From positions 1-40,678 of the forward strand of contig CAJTOL010000030.1 of assembly GCA_910577645.1 (NCBI GenBank): a DNA stretch of 40,678 nucleotides, read 5' to 3'. The notes beneath the pieces are model-generated. The model was not told the origin of the DNA. It searched no databases and worked only from the letters and a program-made list of their open reading frames with translations. Position numbers and translations under genes: made by a program. The stretch is from an uncultured Lachnospiraceae bacterium (GTDB lineage: Bacteria > Bacillota > Clostridia > Lachnospirales > Lachnospiraceae). Below, one piece after another: positions 23,348-30,824 of the stretch (the stretch's first letter is position 1; each line of letters begins with the position of its first letter).

Positions 23348-23611
23348 ATGCCGATTATTATGCCAATTAAGGATTTACGCAATACAACCGAAATTTCAAA
23401 CATCGCACACAAGGAACAAGAGCCTATTTTTATTACCAAAAACGGATACAGCGACTTGGTTGTAATGAGTAGTGAATTGTATGATAAATTTGTAAGAATG
23501 AACCGCATTGACCAAGCTATTTTCGAGTCCGAGCAGGAAGTTGCCAACGGAGCAGATGCAGTTGACGCAGAGAGCGTTTTTGCAAAATTGGAGAAAAAAC
23601 ATTTTGGATAA
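23348..23611 (+). CDS. Type II antitoxin, Phd/YefM family
   Basis: An 87-residue protein. The N-terminal 50 residues show the Phd/YefM DNA-binding fold (MPIKDLRNTTEISNIAHKEQ, then EPIFITKNGYSDLVVMS), and the C-terminus is an acidic toxin-binding tail (EVANGADAVDAESVFAKLEK). It should neutralise the toxin encoded next and repress the shared promoter, where palindromic ATAATTATG repeats are visible. The ATG at 23348 has AGAGGAG upstream. The stop codon overlaps the toxin start by 8 bases. Confidence 0.92.
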   Translation: MPIIMPIKDLRNTTEISNIAHKEQEPIFITKNGYSDLVVMSSELYDKFVRMNRIDQAIFESEQEVANGADAVDAESVFAKLEKKHFG

Positions 23612-23906
23612 ATACAAGGTAAAGGTTAACCCCAGAGCAATCCGTGAATTAGACCACATTTATGAATATATCGCAAATGAAAAATTAGCTTCTGAAAATG
23701 CCAAAGGACAGATTGACCGGATTAAGAAAGCTGTTCTAAGCCTAGACACTTTTCCGCAATCACATCAAAAACGTAACGAGGGCAGATATGCCGGAAAGGG
23801 CTATAGGCAGTTATTGATCGATAATTATATCGCTATTTTCCGCATTGATGAACCACACAAAACAGTTTATGTGGTAACAATACAATATCAGGGACGGAAT
23901 CTATAA
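23604..23906 (+). CDS. Type II toxin, RelE/ParE family
   Basis: A 100-residue RelE/ParE-fold toxin: VKVNPRAIRELDHIYEYIA at the N-terminus, then FPQSHQKRNEGRYAGKGYRQLLIDNYIAIFRID and VYVVTIQYQGRNL, the usual core strands with basic residues. RelE-like members cut mRNA at the ribosome, ParE-like members poison gyrase; I cannot decide which, although the pairing with a YefM antitoxin favours an RNA interferase. I place the start at the TTG at 23604, which overlaps the antitoxin stop by 8 bases, because no ATG is available and residues upstream in this frame are only a shadow of the antitoxin gene. The pair is complete and looks functional. Confidence 0.85.
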   Translation: MDKYKVKVNPRAIRELDHIYEYIANEKLASENAKGQIDRIKKAVLSLDTFPQSHQKRNEGRYAGKGYRQLLIDNYIAIFRIDEPHKTVYVVTIQYQGRNL

Positions 23907-23938
23907 GATGGGAGCCGCAAAATGAAAGCAAGGCCCGG

Positions 23939-23967
23939 TTGACTGGGAATGTGGAAAGAACTATAAT
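23939..23967 (+). promoter_or_regulatory. Promoter of the alpha/beta hydrolase gene
   Basis: TTGACT (23939-23944), 17-base spacer, TATAAT (23962-23967), 38 bp upstream of the ATG at 24006. Confidence 0.75.
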
Positions 23968-24005
23968 ATAGATATCACAATTGGGGAAAATAAGGAGGTT
24001 GCACT

Positions 24006-24812
24006 ATGGGAGAAATGATCACTTCATTTGACGGCACGAAACTGTATTTCAACAAAGAAATTCCGGATAACCGGAGGGCAGCGGCTGTGATTGTCCACGG
24101 CCTTTGCGAGCATCAGGGGCGTTATGATTACCTGGCCGGCTTATTCCATCAGGCAGGGATTGCCACTTACCGTTTTGACCACCGGGGGCATGGACGGTCA
24201 GAGGGGGAGAGAACCTATTATTCTGATTTTAATGAGCTTTTGGATGACACCAATGTGGTAGTTGACATAGCCATTGAGGAAAACCCGGATGTCCCCGTAT
24301 TTTTGCTGGGACACAGTATGGGCGGATTTACCGTATCTCTTTACGGCGCAAAATATCCGGACAAAAAGCTTAGAGGGATCATCACCAGCGGGGCTTTGAC
24401 CCACGATACCATTTCCCTGATTAAGGGAGTAGAAAAAGGATTGGATCCCCACATGAAGCTGCCTAACCAGCTGGGCGGGGGTGTGTGCTCTGTAGCGGAA
24501 GTGGTAGACTGGTACGGAAAAGATCCCTATAATACCCAGACCTTTACCACAGGCCTATGCTATGCCATCTGCCAGGGGCTGGAGTGGTTTGAAGAGAAGG
24601 AAGCAGGATTTGCCTATCCTGTGCTGATGCTTCACGGCGAGAAAGACGGACTGGTGGGAGTGGAAGATACCTATCAGTTCTTTAAGGCAGCGGCTTCCAA
24701 AGATAAACAGATGAAGATTTACGGAAATCTGTTCCACGAAATTTTTAATGAGTACTGCCGGGATGAGGTAATCGGGGATGCAGTCCGGTGGATGGAGCAG
24801 AGAATCGGATAA
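24006..24812 (+). CDS. Alpha/beta hydrolase, monoacylglycerol lipase-like
   Basis: A 268-residue cytosolic hydrolase of the Hydrolase_4/serine aminopeptidase S33 family. VIVHGLCEHQGRYDYLA supplies the oxyanion HG segment, FDHRGHGRSEG is the typical loop, LLGHSMGGF carries the nucleophile Ser104 in G-x-S-x-G, LHGEKDGLVGVED provides the catalytic Asp and GNLFHEIFNE the catalytic His. This combination is characteristic of monoglyceride lipases and lysophospholipases, which release fatty acids from mono-acyl lipids. It is probably a single-gene transcript with its own consensus promoter. The ATG at 24006 has AAGGAGG upstream. An exact substrate cannot be named. Confidence 0.9.
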   Translation: MGEMITSFDGTKLYFNKEIPDNRRAAAVIVHGLCEHQGRYDYLAGLFHQAGIATYRFDHRGHGRSEGERTYYSDFNELLDDTNVVVDIAIEENPDVPVFLLGHSMGGFTVSLYGAKYPDKKLRGIITSGALTHDTISLIKGVEKGLDPHMKLPNQLGGGVCSVAEVVDWYGKDPYNTQTFTTGLCYAICQGLEWFEEKEAGFAYPVLMLHGEKDGLVGVEDTYQFFKAAASKDKQMKIYGNLFHEIFNEYCRDEVIGDAVRWMEQRIG

Positions 24813-24942
24813 CAGAGATATAAAAAGCAGGAGGAAACAGTAACGGAGCCGGTTAAAATCCCACAGAAACCGGAAAGAAGGGATAAAAATTTTGCTGTTT
24901 CCGGATTACTGCCGGGTTTGCAGTTTATCTTTTGACAGACCG

Positions 24943-25503
24943 TCACTGATAAAATGCAAATCCGGCAATACCGCTTAGGAGCATAACCACAATGGGATTG
25001 AGTTTCCATTTCCGCAGCATAAAAAGCATGGTTAAAAACAGAAAGAGCGCAGCCCGGTTAAGGGATAAAAAATTCGGTTCAGACGTATTGTCGCCGTATA
25101 ATGCCAACAGTATAATGGTAAACGCAGCTGAAATAATCAGGCCTGATGAAGCGGATTTCAGGCCGTTTAATATTTCCGGCACATAAACAGATTTCTGGTG
25201 AGCCTGAAAAAAGTTATATAAAGTCAATGAAATCATAACCCCGCACAATACGCAGCCAATGGTTGCAGCCAATGCCCCTGTTATCCCGCCAACTTGAAGC
25301 CCCACAAATGTGGATGTATTAACAGCCAATGGCCCCGGCGTCATTTGGGAAATAGTAATAATGTCTGTAAACATTTTTTCACTTATCCAACCGTTTTTTT
25401 CTACCACCTGTTCTTGGATTAAAGGAATAATTGCGTAACCGCCGCCGATACTCAATAAGCCTATTTTGAGGAATGTACTCAATAATTTCCACACAACATT
25501 CAT
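24943..25503 (-). CDS. Chromate transporter, short-chain subunit (second of pair)
   Basis: A 186-residue membrane protein of the CHR family short-chain type. The motif FLKIGLLSIGGGYAIIPLIQ and the MTPGPLAVNTSTFVGLQVGG stretch (the conserved PGP) are diagnostic. Short-chain CHR proteins carry one domain of about six helices and usually come as adjacent gene pairs that together form the transporter. It starts within the end of the preceding gene, overlapping by 4 bp (ATGA type), so the two are translationally coupled. The family is named for chromate efflux, but the natural anion may differ. The pair is divergent from a LysR gene that probably controls it. Confidence 0.9.
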   Translation of the reverse strand: MNVVWKLLSTFLKIGLLSIGGGYAIIPLIQEQVVEKNGWISEKMFTDIITISQMTPGPLAVNTSTFVGLQVGGITGALAATIGCVLCGVMISLTLYNFFQAHQKSVYVPEILNGLKSASSGLIISAAFTIILLALYGDNTSEPNFLSLNRAALFLFLTMLFMLRKWKLNPIVVMLLSGIAGFAFYQ

Positions 25504-26063
25504 TTTGGATTCCCCCTTTTACAAAACACCTGCAGGATACATAAAAAGCAGCAAAATAAGAGTATGAAAGCCACATTTATCCCCAATATGAAATGGGCCG
25601 TAAAGGACAACGGGATCATGGCAGACAGAAAGAATGACTTTTTCTTTAAAATCAAAGAACACATATCTGTGATTAAATCAACCATTAAAGCGGCAACCCC
25701 GGCTTCCATTCCTTTTAAAATTGCTGCGATAACCGCATTGGAAATAAACATCTTATAAAATGCCGAAATAAAGGTGAGGATAACAAGGGGAGGAATGACG
25801 GCGGCAGAACAGCTGATGAAAGCTCCCCCAATACCGGCTGCTTTATACCCGGCCAGGGCAGAAAGATTGATTGCAATAGCTCCGGGGGTTGATTGTGCAA
25901 TAGCCGCCATGTCTATTAATTCTTCTTCTGTAAAATACTGTTTTTTCTCAACAAAAAAGCGGCGGACCATGGGAACAACTACATAGCCGCCGCCAAAAGT
26001 AAAAGCGCTTATAAACAGATTAACTGCCAAAAGCCATACATATGTTTTTATACTTGGTTTCAA
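25500..26063 (-). CDS. Chromate transporter, short-chain subunit (first of pair)
   Basis: A 187-residue membrane protein, paralogous to the gene that follows it. LFISAFTFGGGYVVVPMVRRFF is the first conserved motif and IAQSTPGAIAINLSALAGYKAAG the second; here the family PGP reads PGA. Hydrophobic segments alternate with short loops over the whole length. It forms an antiparallel-topology pair with the coupled partner. The promoter TTTACA-N17-TATAAT (26110-26115 and 26087-26092, minus strand) lies close upstream and overlaps the promoter of the divergent LysR regulator. Confidence 0.9.
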   Translation of the reverse strand: MKPSIKTYVWLLAVNLFISAFTFGGGYVVVPMVRRFFVEKKQYFTEEELIDMAAIAQSTPGAIAINLSALAGYKAAGIGGAFISCSAAVIPPLVILTFISAFYKMFISNAVIAAILKGMEAGVAALMVDLITDMCSLILKKKSFFLSAMIPLSFTAHFILGINVAFILLFCCFLCILQVFCKRGNPK

Positions 26064-26086
26064 AATAATCGCCCTCCTGTCTGCCT

Positions 26087-26125
26087 ATTATAGCTCTTGT
26101 TCTGCAATCTGTAAAATGTTATAAT
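26087..26125. promoter_or_regulatory. Overlapping divergent promoters, chromate genes and lysR-type gene
   Basis: Minus strand: TTTACA (26110-26115), 17 bases, TATAAT (26087-26092). Plus strand: TTGTTC (26097-26102), 17 bases, TATAAT (26120-26125). The two spacers interlock, so polymerase can occupy only one at a time; a LysR-type protein bound here could switch between them. Confidence 0.7.
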
Positions 26126-26169
26126 TTCATACAATCAATCTATTCTATTCATGCCTGAAAGGAGAGAAC

Positions 26170-27057
26170 ATGGTTATACGGTATTTGGAGATTCTGGAGG
26201 CAATAGCAGAAACCGGAACATTTACAAAGGCTGCAAAAAAACTGTATATCACACAATCCGCAGTTTCCCATGCAGTTGCAGAGCTTGAAAAACAGGCAGG
26301 GACGGCCCTTTTTCAGCGTTTGCCCAAAGGCGTTGTTCTGACCCCCTGCGGCGCTTCGCTTTTAGAGGAATCCCGCAGTATTTTAACGGCTTGCAGAAAT
26401 TTAGACAGAAGAATAAAACATCTGGAAGAAAATACTCCTGTCAATATTGTGTCAAGCATTACCATTGCTTCCTTCCTGCTTCCTGAAATACTTAGCCAGT
26501 TAAAGGCGTCTTGTCCCAAAATTCAACTTTCCGTCAGGGTTGCAAGCGCAAATGCTGCCATCGATATTTTGCAGCGGGGAAACGCCGATATCGCTTTTTG
26601 GGAAGGCGTTGCCCCGAAAGGTGATTTTCATACAATCCTTTTAGGAACGTATAAACTGTGCGCTGCCTGCGCGCCGGAGTTTGGTTTGCCTGCAGAAGCA
26701 ATATCGCCGGAACAATTATGCAGCTATCCGCTATTGCTTCGGGAACAGGGAAGCGCAATCCGGGATACTTTAGACAACACCCTTGCCCTTGCCGGCTTAA
26801 AAGCAGATCCTGTTTGGGAGAGCGTGAATTCCTTTGCCCTTATTAAAGCCACTGAAGCGGGGCTGGGGATTACCATACTGCCGGAAAAATTATTGTCGGA
26901 TTCTCTGGCTTTAAAGAAACTGCGTGTAATCCGTTTAGACAAAATAAAAATGGAAAATCAAATGCTGGCATTATTTCACAAGGACAAATATATTACAGAG
27001 CCCTTTCAAATCCTGATAGACCGGCTTAAAAATAAAAATGAATTATACTCTTTATAA
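26170..27057 (+). CDS. LysR family transcriptional regulator
   Basis: A 295-residue LysR-type regulator. Residues 1-62 are the winged helix-turn-helix (AIAETGTFTKAAKKLYITQSAVSHAVAELEKQ), followed by a linker helix and a periplasmic-binding-protein-like effector domain from about residue 90 (VNIVSSITIASFLLPEILSQL, then ADIAFWEG and EAGLGITILPEKLL). It is divergent from the chromate transporter pair with interlocked promoters, so it most likely controls that pair and itself. The inducer is unknown. The ATG at 26170 has AAAGGAGAG upstream. Confidence 0.93.
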   Translation: MVIRYLEILEAIAETGTFTKAAKKLYITQSAVSHAVAELEKQAGTALFQRLPKGVVLTPCGASLLEESRSILTACRNLDRRIKHLEENTPVNIVSSITIASFLLPEILSQLKASCPKIQLSVRVASANAAIDILQRGNADIAFWEGVAPKGDFHTILLGTYKLCAACAPEFGLPAEAISPEQLCSYPLLLREQGSAIRDTLDNTLALAGLKADPVWESVNSFALIKATEAGLGITILPEKLLSDSLALKKLRVIRLDKIKMENQMLALFHKDKYITEPFQILIDRLKNKNELYSL

Positions 27058-27065
27058 CAGGTATA

Positions 27066-27229
27066 TCATTTCAGCTTTGGAAGCCAGGAACCGTGGGCTT
27101 CTATTAAGTCATCACACAGCGTTTGATTTCATCAATAGTAAGCTCTGAGGAGGCATGAGGATCTAACATGGCGGCATGGTAAAGGGCCTCTTTTTTCAGG
27201 GTAATGGCGGCTTCAATGGCCAGAAGCAC
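27066..27229 (-). pseudogene. C-terminal remnant of a GH4 family glycosidase
   Basis: Read on the minus strand, this stretch encodes VLLAIEAAITLKKEAL, then MLDPHASSELTIDEIKRC. After a 2-base frameshift at a TGTGTG run it continues DDLIEAHGSWLPKLK and stops. This is the conserved end of GH4 alpha-galactosidase/6-phospho-glucosidase proteins (MLDP...S...LS.DEI...DDL.EAH..WLP). Everything upstream of the fragment is gone; the next 49 bases to the DUF1349 gene show no recognisable coding. It is a relic of a sugar-utilisation gene, probably removed by a deletion that joined the LysR and DUF1349 neighbourhoods. Confidence 0.75.
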
Positions 27230-27278
27230 TTACGATAAGCCGGGGATGTGAATGTGTCAAAAGCCGCCGCAAACAAAC

Positions 27279-27878
27279 TTAGTCAGGCTGCTGACCATTA
27301 TGAGCTTTCCATTGACATTCAGTAAACTTCATGTCAGTAAAAACAGCTTTGAATGAAGACTCTTCCGGTGAACAGGCATAGATGCCGAACTTGATTTTAC
27401 CGCCGCCTTTATCCATATGGCAAATACGCATTTGATTAAACTTGACGCCATCTTCAGAACATTCAATACAATAATCGTCTTCACGACGGCTAAAACGATA
27501 CCACATGGATTTAACAGAGGCAGAAATGGCAGTAGTTGCCCAGTCAGAATATCCGCCGTTTGTTACGACGCTGCCTAAATGCTGGAAATCTTCGTTTTCA
27601 TATTCAACGGAGCCTTTAAGCCAGTTTTCGCTGTCTAAATACATAACAATACCGCATTGATCGAATCGATGATGGCTTTGGGAAAAGTCAGTTTTCACAA
27701 CAAAGCTGAAAAACTTTTCATCAGTTTCCATTTGGAATACTGGCGCAGTGTCATTTTGAAAATGGTAATAGGTTCTCTGCCACAAGTCGGTGTGAGGTGC
27801 TGTGAGAATCTCCACTTTTGTATTGTCAATGTGATACTGCTCTGGTTCTCGTGTCCACTTAAATTTTGTTATGTCCAT
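27279..27878 (-). CDS. DUF1349 domain protein (concanavalin-like fold)
   Basis: A 199-residue soluble protein covering the whole DUF1349 family domain: FKWTREPEQYHIDNTKVEI at the start, TDLWQRTYYHFQNDTAPVF, FDQCGIVMYLDSENWLKGSVEY in the middle and KFGIYACSPEESSFKAVFTD near the end. The fold is a concanavalin-like beta-sandwich related to laminin-G-type lectin domains, and the family is widespread in Firmicutes; a carbohydrate-linked role is suspected but not shown. TTAGGAGG precedes the ATG at 27878. It lies 100 bp downstream of the HxlR gene on the same strand and just upstream of the GH4 relic. Confidence 0.88.
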   Translation of the reverse strand: MDITKFKWTREPEQYHIDNTKVEILTAPHTDLWQRTYYHFQNDTAPVFQMETDEKFFSFVVKTDFSQSHHRFDQCGIVMYLDSENWLKGSVEYENEDFQHLGSVVTNGGYSDWATTAISASVKSMWYRFSRREDDYCIECSEDGVKFNQMRICHMDKGGGKIKFGIYACSPEESSFKAVFTDMKFTECQWKAHNGQQPD

Positions 27879-27978
27879 AGTAGCTGCCTCCTAATAATAA
27901 TGAATCGATTATTTATTTCAATAGTGGCCTTTGCAGTGAGCCATGTAGAGCCGTCCGTTTTCCATGTGGTAGATTGCA

Positions 27979-28311
27979 TTATTCCTCCGGCAAATTTTGC
28001 TCTCCCCACTTTTTCATGTAGTCAATTACATCTATGAAGCTCTTACCTAAATCAGACAGGGTATACTGAACCCGCGGCGGGATTTCCTTAAAATCATGCC
28101 GGATTAAAAAGCCGTCGGCCTCCAATTCCCGAAGCTGCTTTGTCAGGGAGGACTCTGTAATCTCACCGATCTGGCGGTGCAGTTCTCCAAATCTATGTAT
28201 GTCATGGAAAGCGATATAATAGAGAATTTCAAGTTTCCATTTACCGCCTAAAATTTTTTGAAGGGTCGACATGGTTTTACAGCGCTTGATGGCTGTTTCG
28301 GTTTTTTTCAT
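27979..28311 (-). CDS. HxlR family winged-helix regulator (YodB-like)
   Basis: A 110-residue HxlR-type repressor. The family core is STLQKILGGKWKLEILYYIAF, then RFGELHRQIGEITESSLTKQLRELEADGFLIRHDF and PPRVQYTLSDLGKSF. A cysteine sits at residue 11, close to the position used by thiol-sensing members such as YodB for reaction with quinones or diamide. A TACT-N7-AGTA sequence at 28364-28378 matches the consensus known for Bacillus YodB/CatR operators and lies between this gene and the divergent radical SAM gene. It therefore probably represses both. The start at 28311 has AGGAGG upstream. Confidence 0.9.
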   Translation of the reverse strand: MKKTETAIKRCKTMSTLQKILGGKWKLEILYYIAFHDIHRFGELHRQIGEITESSLTKQLRELEADGFLIRHDFKEIPPRVQYTLSDLGKSFIDVIDYMKKWGEQNLPEE

Positions 28312-28332
28312 CTTGCATAACCTCCTTATGAG

Positions 28333-28412
28333 ATTATATCGCGGTTATAGCAGAAATACAAGGTACTGCAAAAAAGTACAGTACTTTTTATTTTTCTGTA
28401 CCATGGTATAAT
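28333..28412. promoter_or_regulatory. Divergent promoters and HxlR-type operators
   Basis: Minus-strand promoter for the HxlR gene: TTGTAT (28356-28361), 17 bases, TATAAT (28333-28338). Operator-like TACT-N7-AGTA at 28364-28378. A 19-bp palindrome, AAAAAGTAC-A-GTACTTTTT, spans 28371-28389. On the plus strand TATAAT lies at 28407-28412 with a poor -35 under the palindrome, as for a repressed gene. Confidence 0.7.
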
Positions 28413-28479
28413 GTCAACACTTGACGACGATATGGCAGGTGCCACTTTGCGTCACGTGCCGATTGATCATTATAGTTAG
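28411..28479 (+). CDS. Mini-ORF (22 codons) before the radical SAM gene, related to one at 19.1 kb
   Basis: From an ATG at 28411 the frame runs 22 codons to a TAG at 28477 that lies inside the TAGGAGG of the radical SAM gene. It encodes DDDMAGATLRHVPIDHYS, closely like the peptide before tctA (DDMAGG...RRVPIHY). No good ribosome site precedes the ATG, and it overlaps the TATAAT at 28407-28412, so translation might begin at an internal ATG (28432) or the stretch may be a structured repeat, not a gene. GGCAGGTG can pair with CACGTGCC, keeping the stem of the other copy while one pair changes T-G to T-A. Confidence 0.35.
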   Translation: MSTLDDDMAGATLRHVPIDHYS

Positions 28480-28490
28480 GAGGTTTTGCT

Positions 28491-29426
28491 ATGCATTACA
28501 CAGGAACAATATGGAGACCGCCATATGAGGCTTCTTCCCTGCTGCTTGAGGTAACGGCAGGCTGTACCCATCACAGGTGCAAATTTTGCACGCTTTATCA
28601 TCAGCTGCCGTTTGAGTTTAGGATGTCTCCTCTTGAAGATGTAGAGAGGGATTTACAGGAAGTGCAGCTTTGGAGTACAGACCCTTTTGCCATGCTGACG
28701 GCCCGCATGCAGGGGAAGCCCAGGCCGGAACGCATCCGGCGGGCTTTTTTGGTCGGGGCGAATCCGTTTGTGTTGAAGTATGAGCGGCTTATGACCATCG
28801 CCGGCCTGATCCGTCAATATATTCCGTCGGTCAAAACCATTGGATGTTTTGCGCGGATCACAGATATTACGCTAAAGTCGGATGAAGAATTAGTAGCTCT
28901 TCATCAGGCCGGATACGACAGCTTGACAATAGGAATGGAAACCGGCGATGATGAAGCCCTGAGTTTTATGAATAAGGGATATACTGCTGCTGATATTGTG
29001 AAACAATGCCGCCGGTTGGATCATGCCGGTATCCATTATAACTTCTTCTACCTGGCGGGGATTTCCGGAACCGGACGAGGTGAAATTGGCGCCAGGGCTA
29101 CCGCCGATGTCTGCAATCAGCTCCATCCCGGGCTCATTGGCGTCAATATGCTGACCATTTATCCTGAATCAGAACTTTATCAGGAAATTCAGAGGGGAAA
29201 TTGGAAAGAAGAGGGGGAAGTGGAAAAATACAGGGAAATTTGTACTCTGATTAAAAACTTACAGATACCGGTTAAATTTGCAGCTTTAGGCGCGTCAAAT
29301 GCTTTCCAGTTTCAAGGGACTTTGCCGGAGGATAAAAATGCCCTTATTGAGGCCATTGGCAAAATCATTGAAACTGCCGGGGAAGGCGATCTGAGAGAAT
29401 ACCGCAGAAACCTTCCCCATTTATGA
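28491..29426 (+). CDS. Radical SAM protein, COG1032-like, unknown substrate
   Basis: A 311-residue radical SAM protein. The cluster motif is TAGCTHHRCKFCTLY with Cys25, Cys30 and Cys33, a CX4CX2C spacing, not the common CX3CX2C. Downstream are MTIAGLIRQYIPSVKTIGCFAR, SLTIGMETGDDEAL (SAM-binding ridge) and FFYLAGISGTGRGE, typical of the Elp3/MiaB-like radical SAM branch related to COG1032, but no B12-binding or TRAM domain is present. The substrate is unknown. Its start at 28491 has AGGAGG upstream, overlapping the stop of a 22-codon mini-ORF. It is divergent from, and likely repressed by, the HxlR regulator, which hints at a role in a redox or electrophile response. Confidence 0.85.
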   Translation: MHYTGTIWRPPYEASSLLLEVTAGCTHHRCKFCTLYHQLPFEFRMSPLEDVERDLQEVQLWSTDPFAMLTARMQGKPRPERIRRAFLVGANPFVLKYERLMTIAGLIRQYIPSVKTIGCFARITDITLKSDEELVALHQAGYDSLTIGMETGDDEALSFMNKGYTAADIVKQCRRLDHAGIHYNFFYLAGISGTGRGEIGARATADVCNQLHPGLIGVNMLTIYPESELYQEIQRGNWKEEGEVEKYREICTLIKNLQIPVKFAALGASNAFQFQGTLPEDKNALIEAIGKIIETAGEGDLREYRRNLPHL

Positions 29427-29447
29427 GCAGGCTGTTTTAATGCTCTG

Positions 29448-30824
29448 TTAATTTACTGACTGTCTTTTTAAAGTCTCATTGGCTTCCTCCACTTTAAGCC
29501 GGGACAGCAGGAGCATGATTACAAAGTTGATGATAGCGGGGATCCACAGGTACATAAAGTAAAGCATACTGATGCAGGAGGAAGGCTGGACGGAAGCTCC
29601 GCCTATATAACCGCTGGCCTCCAAAAGCCATCCTGCCAGGGCAGTCCCGATACCGCCGCCGATTTTTACTCCCAGGGAGGTACAGGAGTACATGGTACCG
29701 TCAATGCGCTTTTTGTCTTTTAAGAAGGTATACTCAGAACAGGAGGCGATAAGGGCGTTTAAATCTCCCTGGAGAGGGCTCATGCCCAGGGAAGCGATGG
29801 CGGAGAAAATCAGCATCAGAGGCAGGTTTCCCATATATCCGGCTGCAATTACCATAGCCCGGCCTCCTACTGACAGGGCATAGCCCCACAGGTTTAACCT
29901 GTACATGCCGCCTAACTTTTTTACCAGCATGGGGGTAAACAGAAGGCCGATGATTAAGGGGATGTTGATTGCCACGGAGAATGCGCCTAAGAGAGAGGGA
30001 TCTCCTAAAATATAAGTGGTAAAGAATACGCCCATATTCAGGGTGGCGGTAAAAATCTGGGTCAGGATATAGACGGCGCAGATAATCAGGTAATACTTGT
30101 TGGAAAGCAGCAGTTTTGCGGCGTCTTTCAGGGTGTATTTCGGGGAAGGAGCCGGGGCGGCCGAAACATTTTCCTCTGGTTTTTCCGAAACCTCATCCGG
30201 CAGCTCTTTGACGGACAGGGTGGAAATAGTATTGATAAGCAGACCGATTATGGCATAAATAATTGCCACGGTCCGCCACCCGGCAGCGCCGCCGCCAAAC
30301 ATCTGAACCGCGTCTACGGTAATGGCCTGGATGAGCATGCTGGTGCCGAAGGCAAACATAAAGCGGATGGAGCCTAACTGTACCCGCTCGCTGCCGTTTC
30401 TGGTAATAAGAGCGGTAAGAGCGGAGTAGGCGATATTGTTGGCAGTGTAGAATACTGCATTTAAAGCAGTGTAGGCCACAAAGAACCAGGCATATTGGGC
30501 GGTAGCTTCCATGTCCGCCGGAATGGAAAAGATAGCCCCAATGAGGAAGGCGCAGCCAATATAGGCCCACAGCATCCAGGGACGGGCTTTGCCCATTTTG
30601 GAATGGGTCTTATCGATCATGGAACCAAAGAAGATATCCGTAAATCCGTCGAACATTTTGGATACCATCATAAGAGTGCCGATGATACCGGCTTTTAATC
30701 CTACTGTGTCAGTGAGGTAAATCATCACAAAAGAGGATAAAAAGGCGTATACCACATTTCCGGCAATGTCGCCGGAGCCGTAACCGATTTTGTTATACCA
30801 CTTTAAATATGTTTTCTCATTCAT
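29448..30824 (-). CDS. GPH family sugar:cation symporter (MelB-like)
   Basis: A 458-residue transporter of the glycoside-pentoside-hexuronide family with about 12 hydrophobic segments. YNKIGYGSGDIAGNVVYAFLSSFVMIYLTDTVGL is the family N-terminus (shown here within 27-residue span as separate parts YNKIGYGSGDIAGN and FVMIYLTDTVGL), and DGFTDIFFGSMIDKTHSKMGKARPW contains the conserved cation-site and loop residues. It should import a beta-galactoside or related glycoside with Na+ or H+. I take the ATG at 30824 (GGAAGGAGGAAG upstream); the frame continues 11 codons further inside the beta-galactosidase gene. Its start overlaps the beta-galactosidase end by 8 bases, so the two are coupled. Confidence 0.93.
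   Translation of the reverse strand: MNEKTYLKWYNKIGYGSGDIAGNVVYAFLSSFVMIYLTDTVGLKAGIIGTLMMVSKMFDGFTDIFFGSMIDKTHSKMGKARPWMLWAYIGCAFLIGAIFSIPADMEATAQYAWFFVAYTALNAVFYTANNIAYSALTALITRNGSERVQLGSIRFMFAFGTSMLIQAITVDAVQMFGGGAAGWRTVAIIYAIIGLLINTISTLSVKELPDEVSEKPEENVSAAPAPSPKYTLKDAAKLLLSNKYYLIICAVYILTQIFTATLNMGVFFTTYILGDPSLLGAFSVAINIPLIIGLLFTPMLVKKLGGMYRLNLWGYALSVGGRAMVIAAGYMGNLPLMLIFSAIASLGMSPLQGDLNALIASCSEYTFLKDKKRIDGTMYSCTSLGVKIGGGIGTALAGWLLEASGYIGGASVQPSSCISMLYFMYLWIPAIINFVIMLLLSRLKVEEANETLKRQSVN

Noticed and set aside
3508..23611. N-terminal extension of the RelE-type toxin starting at 23508
   Set aside because: The first 32 codons are the antitoxin gene read in another frame; the family-like sequence begins only at the TTG at 23604.
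24853..24882. CCGGTT...AACCGG hairpin after the alpha/beta hydrolase gene as a terminator
   Set aside because: The stem is short, the loop long, and no T tract follows, so it is not convincing.
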